DNA of 64,000 bases from Siphonodentalium dalli (taxonomy: Eukaryota > Mollusca > Scaphopoda > Gadilida > Siphonodentaliidae), in contig CP136065.1 of assembly GCA_032622095.1 (NCBI GenBank), positions 18,590,134-18,654,133 on the forward strand, read 5' to 3'. Numbering within the stretch: position 1 is the first letter of the stretch; each line of letters opens with the position of its first letter. The translations under genes and the position numbers were made by a program. Shown here in pieces: positions 58,657-64,000 of the stretch. The notes beneath the pieces were generated by a model. It ran no database searches and was not told the origin of the DNA. It was given only the letters and a program-made list of their open reading frames with translations.

Positions 58657-59288
58657 AGGGGTACTGTACACAGAGATAGGCAATTTTTTTATTTACTCCC
58701 ATTGACATAACTTTCAAGTTAGATTGTGTTCGTGTTATATGAGTTTTGTATAAACCTAATTTAGCGACGAAAATATTGATCTTGGAAATAAAAATATTAC
58801 GATTTCAAACTACGCGCCATGTTTTTTACCTTCACCGGAGAAGACGCAGATGGCAGGATGAACCGGAAGTTAAATTGATGCCTGCAATCTCTTCCATCGA
58901 ACAATCTCACCCCCTATGAAAATACTTGACGCTTTATGAATCTTGTTTCTTCTCTTTTTTTCCAAATTGGTTATAGCGGGACTTCATTTTGCATGTAACA
59001 TGTTTTGTTCGCAACTCAATAATGTTCGTCGTAAACGGCCGTCGATAAAAGACACCCAACATGTGAGATTTCAAGAACGGTAACTCGTAATGGCCTAATT
59101 CGCCATTTTATGACTCCAGCCATAAATTCCTTTATATTAAATAATTCAATTTGACGTTTATGATAGCCTGTTAACCAGAACGTTTTCAGTAGACATCGTC
59201 GACTCAAATACGTTATTTTAAAATATAATATTGATATTAGATCGCAATTGTTACCGGGAATTTATTGAAATTGGCGTACAGTACCCCT
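58657..59288. mobile_element. 632-bp piggyBac-like MITE in the lectin 3' UTR
   Basis: Inverted ends AGGGGTACTGTAC / GTACAGTACCCCT (13 bp, perfect) flanked by TTAA on both sides (58653-58656, 59289-59292). A TTAA target is the hallmark of piggyBac-type and some Kolobok elements. No transposase. It brings the only AATAAA (58787) close to the lectin stop codon. Confidence 0.9.
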
Positions 59289-59292
59289 TTAA

Positions 59293-59465
59293 CCACGGAC
59301 ATGGAATTATAGGTGCGTGGGTGGCTCAACTCAGCAAAATTGAATGTGACTATCAACCCAAATCATGCGACACCATTTGATCCAAGTATATGGAGACACG
59401 GGGACTACAATCGTTGACATTTATGCAGATTCCAGTGCATGTTTCAGTTCTAAAAACGTCTCAAT
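59293..59465 (+). pseudogene. Decayed tandem copy of lectin exon 3 (C-terminal part)
   Basis: The frame HATPFDPSIWRHGDYNR parallels HVAPYDPSIWRHGDHFC of the intact exon and then stops. Further on, CATGTTTCAGTTCTAAAAAC parallels TATGTTTCAGTTGTAGAAAC around the intact stop codon. Its 3' flank (ACTTAAGCACGGACT-ATTATAGG, about 59481-59510) repeats the sequence around the MITE insertion site, so at least two tandem units existed. Confidence 0.75.
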
Positions 59466-59639
59466 CAGTTTGTAAAATGTAGACTTAAGCACGGACTGAT
59501 ATTATAGGAGTATGGACGTGTCTCAACCCAACAGATGAGTATACGGGTTAGAAGCACGTTTTGCCGAAATGTTCTGGTATTTCAAAATGAATTTTCTCAA
59601 AATCTGTCAGGAGTTCTTAAATATATTTAAATAAAATCA

Positions 59640-60000
59640 CTGTTTTTAGGTACCTCGAAGTTCTGTTAAATATTTAAAAAAAAATGCAGTTCATATATCC
59701 ATGAAATCATACATCAAGGTCATGAGAGGAGACTTAATCATTCCTGATTTGTGAATTTTAAAGATGATTTTCATTAAGCAAGGCAACTACCAATAAATAA
59801 TTTTCCATGTTTGAACATGTTCATGTCATGCCTGTTGAAGAATTAAAAATTGGGCTGAGATGAGTTGTGTGTCATGGGTTCATAACCAAGTTAAAGCCGA
59901 CCACCAAATCCCTTAACATTGTGGCCTAATTCAAATTGATTGCTCGTTGCTTGAGTGGACCACACTGCATATCAACGTTTGTTTTCATTGGGCTGGAATA
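59640..60000 (-). repeat. Dispersed repeat copy C
   Basis: Reverse complement of copies A (3700-3960) and B (26340-26660), sharing TTCATAACCAAGTTAAAGC, AATTGGGCTGAGATGAG and CATATATCCATGAAATCATA. Confidence 0.6.
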
Positions 60001-61600
60001 TTTGTGACTACTTTATTTTTCATTACAATATATGGGGGTTTGATGCTATATTATGCAATTAAAATCCTAGTCTCTCATTGTGATACAAATGAAGCCTCCT
60101 CTCATAGAGCAAAGACTAAAATATATTTGGTGATAGGAATTTTGTATGAAAATATTAATTATTCTAGCAGTTCTTGGTACCGAAAGGGACACAAATAAAT
60201 AAAAATTTTCAACCTCCCAAATGTATTAAAATCCATTGTTTTTATTCATGTCTCTTACAGCCATTGCACTGCATGGAACAGAAAGAATCGTTCCGTGTTA
60301 GTCTATTCCTGATATGGTAGCCATAAAGAGCGTTTATTTCACTTCTGTGCAAATTATGGACAACAGCTGGAAAATGCTGTGGCCATGGAAAGTAGTTTTA
60401 TTTTTCATAGCATATGAAGCCGGTATATCAATATTTCGAGTATATGTCAACACACCTTACACCCCCTTGCAAATTACGTGGACAGCATTTGAAAGCCAGG
60501 TCCGTTTAAAACCTTTTGTCAGCTTAGCGACAAAGAACCTCCATACTCTGTCGCCCAAACGCCCATTAGACAATAAAGAGCGTTCCCTACTTATGTCGCC
60601 CAAACGCACAGTACATAATACAGAGCGCTGTTCATTATGAGGTTCTGCGATCGCTGTCGACATAAAACTGATGAATGCTTTTGTGGATTATCACAACGAC
60701 TGTTAGATACCAATGATGGTGAATGTATTTTCCATTTACTTCTTTCTGTTAAGCGGAATATTTGGTATGAAAATCTGGATTACTTAATAATAATAATAAC
60801 TAGAATGAAATTGAAATTGCACAGCAATTCTATCCACCAAATTTCATCAAATTCTGCACCAAAAATATTTTGAGATACATACCCACACGCCAGTTCTCCC
60901 AAACCGAAAGAGAAATCCGTAACCTATATATATATCATTAAACAGCGCAGAATCTGATGCACATAATGCAAAAATTCCCAACTCAATATCTCAAGCCGTT
61001 CTGGAATTCGTATAAGAGCGTTATTTTATCCCTCGACCAGTAGCAAACTTTTTAACGGGAAGTGGAACCCCTATCATTTTTCAGTATTTTATAACACACA
61101 TACAGGCGAAAATAATGAAAAAAGTCCGAACCCGATATCTCAAGCCGTTTCGAAGGAGATACGTTAACAGTAATAAAACAGATAAAGGGCGTTCCTGAGA
61201 TATAAGAATGTTATTGGAATAATAATAAGAAGAAAAGCCAGAAGAATTACAATAAACTTCCATGTAACATGGAAGTATAATAATGCAGTTTTGAGCCACG
61301 AATCCACCAGGGTACTCTCGGGCTTCACATGGAAAATATAAACATATACATGTATATACACGACTTAAATAATTTAAACACCATCAGTCAGATGCTCGTA
61401 GCTTGTTTATATATAACCATGGGTATATCCGAGAAATACACAAGGAAAACACACTCCACAGATTGGATCGATAATAATTGTCCTGTGTATTTTGATGTTG
61501 CGTTTTTTGACGATCGGTCGTCCGTAAAATTGTGACAACACAATTATCTCCTTATAGGGTTGCACGACGTTACCGTGTGATCTCGTCGGAAATATTTTTT
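60001..61600. other. Intergenic, no recognised gene
   Basis: AT-rich. Phrases ATAAAGAGCGTT or close variants recur (about 60325, 60577, 60612, 61190), and two diverged copies of CAATATCTCAAGCCGTT lie at about 60982 and 61136. No domain recognised. Confidence 0.4.
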
Positions 61601-61640
61601 ATTTGGTGCGCGGTTGTGTATTGTCGAAATTAAAGGAACT

Positions 61641-62174
61641 ATGCCGAAAGCAAAAGCCAAAACTCTAGGGGTATCTCAGGTTGAGTCTGGGGTTATTGGC
61701 ACCCCACGCAAAGGGCGCGGTATCGCATTCTCGGAAGATGAGAAAGCATCATTATTGGACTTAGTTGGCAGCGATATTGCTACATTGGAGAAGAAGACGA
61801 CAGACAGCAGGAACCAAGGGGCCAAAAACCAGGCATGGGCTGTGATGGTCAACAAAATGCACGAAAGGCACCCGGATAAGCCTAAACGGAAAGCTGTTGC
61901 GTATAGAGAGTTCTGGCGAAGAATTAAAGGCAATGCGAAACAGACAGTTCGTTCCAAGAAATTGGATGTTAATGGTACTGGTGGGGGTTCTCCTACAGTG
62001 GGTGAAATTGATGATGATACGGCTCGTATTGTTGGCATGGTTCCTGGTGAATTTTCCGAAGTAGCAAGTCGTTATGATGACGATTCCACGGAACAGCAAG
62101 CAACACCACTGCAGGCGAGCCAAATCAGTGTGGTGCCATTCCAGAACCCGCAATTGCAGGCCCCAGTGGGGTGA
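61641..62174 (+). CDS. Myb/SANT-like DNA-binding protein
   Basis: The ATG at 61641 (MPKAKAKTLGV) opens 177 codons. Residues about 30-105 (GRGIAFSEDEKASLLDLV, KNQAWAVMVNKMHE and AYREFWRRIKGNAK) match the Myb/SANT-like domain type found in NAIF1/FSBP-like proteins and in the second proteins of some Harbinger-group transposons: three helices with spaced tryptophans binding DNA. The C-terminal third is polar and acidic (GEIDDDT, RYDDDSTEQQ). TGA falls right after GTGGGG. In the next frame the sequence stays open (VICAQTNTEPSVGMDTATI) to a GTAATA donor at about 62230, so one missing G in the G-run would extend the exon. The true gene may continue in further exons; host gene versus transposon accessory gene cannot be decided here. 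Confidence 0.75.
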   Translation: MPKAKAKTLGVSQVESGVIGTPRKGRGIAFSEDEKASLLDLVGSDIATLEKKTTDSRNQGAKNQAWAVMVNKMHERHPDKPKRKAVAYREFWRRIKGNAKQTVRSKKLDVNGTGGGSPTVGEIDDDTARIVGMVPGEFSEVASRYDDDSTEQQATPLQASQISVVPFQNPQLQAPVG

Positions 62175-62234
62175 TTTGTGCTCAGACTAACACAGAACCA
62201 AGCGTTGGAATGGATACTGCAACGATAAGGTAAT

Positions 62235-63160
62235 ATATTTAGTATAGCGAATATGAACACCACCAGACATGGCTATGGTGTCTCCGTCGGGGGGGGGGGT
62301 GTCCACCTTGAAATGTCCAACAGCCCCCTCCCCACTTGAATGAACAGAATAAACTCCCTGGTTCTTACAACTTTTAAAATGGTATTTAAAACTTTCCAAC
62401 TGTTGCAAATTTACAACCTTACACCCCCCATAACGTTGGAGTTAAAATTCTCAACTGTATTAACACTGGACCAAAGTTGGAGAGTTAGACGCCCACAACC
62501 CATGTCCCCACGTGTCTGTGTTTCATACATGTTGAGGTTGACTTTCGTAGCAAATGTAAGATTATTTCAACGGAAAATAAGTTTTTTTTCCCAGACATAA
62601 AGTCCAACATGGTTCAACGTCTGGCATTTTGGTTAAGTTTGATGACTTAACAGTGGGTGGGTTCCAGGTTAAAAATTTCCAATATAAGTACCAGTTTAAT
62701 ATTCCATCACATTGTGGGTATACCCATGAAGGCTCCCACATTTGGAATGCCGGCCTGATTCCATGAGAGTGGGGGAGGGTAGTGCAGAGTTGGATGTCAC
62801 AACACAGAGTTGGATGTCACCCCATACCGCGTCCGTGTCGGGGCCGTTAGCATGTTAAATTTTGACGCAAAGATTTACAGTCGGCTACGAAAAGTGGCAC
62901 CATTATATACGCATCCATTTGGATGGAATGTGATTGAGTCTTCTTTCGCTGATGGTTGTACGCGCGGTAGAGTTCAACCACTTGAATCACTGATGAATGA
63001 GTGACTGTTAGAGTTATACCTCTTGAATCACTTGACACTGCAACACAATTTATGTCTTCGTGTCGCATTGCAACATCATCGATATTGTTTTTAACATTTC
63101 ATGCTGTTTTTGGATATTAGTTTGGCACAATATACTACGTTTATTTTTATTATTTTTTTT
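62235..63160. other. Intergenic, no recognised gene
   Basis: Contains a G tract near 62290 and a short tandem copy of CAGAGTTGGATGTCAC (62783, 62805). No domain recognised. Confidence 0.4.
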
Positions 63161-63169
63161 AAATTTTTT

Positions 63170-64000
63170 ATTGGAATAAACATACATCAATGAAGGAATG
63201 TAAACATAAACAGAGGTACATATTATTATATATCAAGTGACATTCTTCCAATTCGCTCACATCTCGCTCGCTTCATTTACACGTCTTCACGTCTTTCGTA
63301 CACCACATGCACTCCCAGTGACTGATATGTAAATTGGAATTAATGGAATATATGTTCAAATTAATATATTAATTCAGATTTTAAATATTTCAACTTTCTT
63401 CCTGTGTACGGCGTATCGGTACGACATCTAACCATAGGCGGCATTGTGATATTGGCGGGCATATCGTATTTCCGGTTAGAATAACTAAGTGAGTTTTCGA
63501 GTTGGTGAAGAGATCATTTCCAGGACACTCAAGTTGATTATTGTTGACTTGTGGGTATATGTTACACATGTATAGCCTTTTCTAAAAGGAACCAGTTTGT
63601 CGAAAATTCTTCTTGTTTCGATTGGCATCGTGCGGTATACTTCTCACATTGGTATCTATAATTCAACTCTTTGAGGAAAACATTTAGCGATAAGTTAATT
63701 GGCTTGAATTTAGTCCTATATATGTATTGTTTAATTAGGAGCCATAGCATGTTAGTTGTAAAGTTAGGATCCGTTGGTGAAGAGCCGAGAATCATTGTCG
63801 TTTGTTGGGGACAGAGATCAATGCTGTTAATTTTACCCCAATCGCTGAGTTCCTTAATGAATTTCTGAACGTGAACACAGTTCCAAAATATGTGGGCGAT
63901 GTCTTCTGTCTCGCTTTTACATCTGTCGCATTTATCATCTTATCGTAAATTGGACATTTTGAGAAACTTGTTGGTTGATAATATTCGTGAATTTATTCGG
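63170..64000 (-). mobile_element. Tx1/L1-like LINE, 3' part, running off the right edge
   Basis: Combines the ORF2 C-terminus at 63562-63939 with about 390 bp of 3' UTR ending in an A-rich stretch on the minus strand (CCAATAAAAAATTTAAAAAA, complement of about 63155-63175). The 5' part lies outside the window, so no target duplication can be checked. Confidence 0.6.
63562..63939 (-). pseudogene. LINE ORF2 C-terminus with zf-RVT motif
   Basis: Reads DKCDRCKSETEDIAHIFWNC (Cys-x2-Cys..His-x4-Cys zinc motif after the RT), FIKELSDWGKI, MILGSS and WLLIKQYIYRTKFK, ending IHV and stop. The combination 'zf-RVT, then FIKEL, ILG and LIKQYIYRTK' is the usual end of Tx1/L1-like LINE proteins in aquatic animals. 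A TAA (63940-63942) interrupts it just upstream of the zinc motif, so this copy is inactive. Confidence 0.8.

Noticed and set aside
58211-58717. 168-codon minus-strand frame
   Set aside because: Lies antisense to the lectin exon, whose plus-strand reading has the full CTLD motif set.

Overview
The window looks like AT-rich, repeat-dense animal DNA, most likely from a mollusc or another lophotrochozoan. The reasons are spliced genes with GT-AG introns, a secreted C-type lectin with a cysteine-rich PAN/apple-like N-terminus, animal-type LINEs (L2/CR1-like and Tx1/L1-like) and many TIR elements. The species assignment is inference. There are no operons, rRNA, tRNA or CRISPR.

Only three host-type coding units are visible. 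(1) A C-type lectin-like gene appears to run across almost the whole window on the + strand: exon 1 (signal peptide plus cysteine-rich module) at 764-1003, a first-half CTLD exon at 32352-32540 and a second-half CTLD exon at 58371-58621. The last two exons match in splice phase and rebuild one CTLD. A decayed second copy of the last exon follows at about 59293-59465. (2) A small Myb/SANT-like DNA-binding protein lies at 61641-62174. (3) A four-exon tyrosine-recombinase gene (Crypton-derived DUF3504 type) at 14251-17179 is carried inside a transposable element.

Almost everything else is transposon, much of it nested and dated by target-site duplications (TSDs). Lectin intron 1 holds a two-copy composite at 8305-10111 and a three-level nest. 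The outer layer is an 8-bp-TSD, hAT-like TIR element at 10486-25863. A full-length but decayed LINE at 10686-24814 (12-bp TSD) sits in it. A 5.3-kb TIR element at 13882-19193 (8-bp TSD) splits that LINE and carries the tyrosine recombinase. Downstream lie degenerate tandem repeats (26.7-28.2 kb), a 55-bp tandem array and two small TIR elements.

Lectin intron 2 holds a truncated antisense LINE (33497-34712), a recent 3088-bp tandem duplication (35631-41807) and a Harbinger-like element (40337-42135). It also holds a second nest: a TA-TSD TIR element (44122-55689) containing a 10.2-kb LTR element with no visible gag or pol (44898-55105), which contains a Harbinger-like TIR element (48688-51212) full of tandem repeats. 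A TTAA-flanked, piggyBac-like MITE sits 35 bp after the lectin stop codon. The right edge holds the C-terminal part of a Tx1/L1-like LINE on the minus strand.

The most unusual object is the tyrosine-recombinase gene inside hAT-like ends, with no DDE transposase visible and an extra internal copy of the element's left end. It could be a gene captured between two MITE ends, or a TIR element family that carries a tyrosine recombinase.
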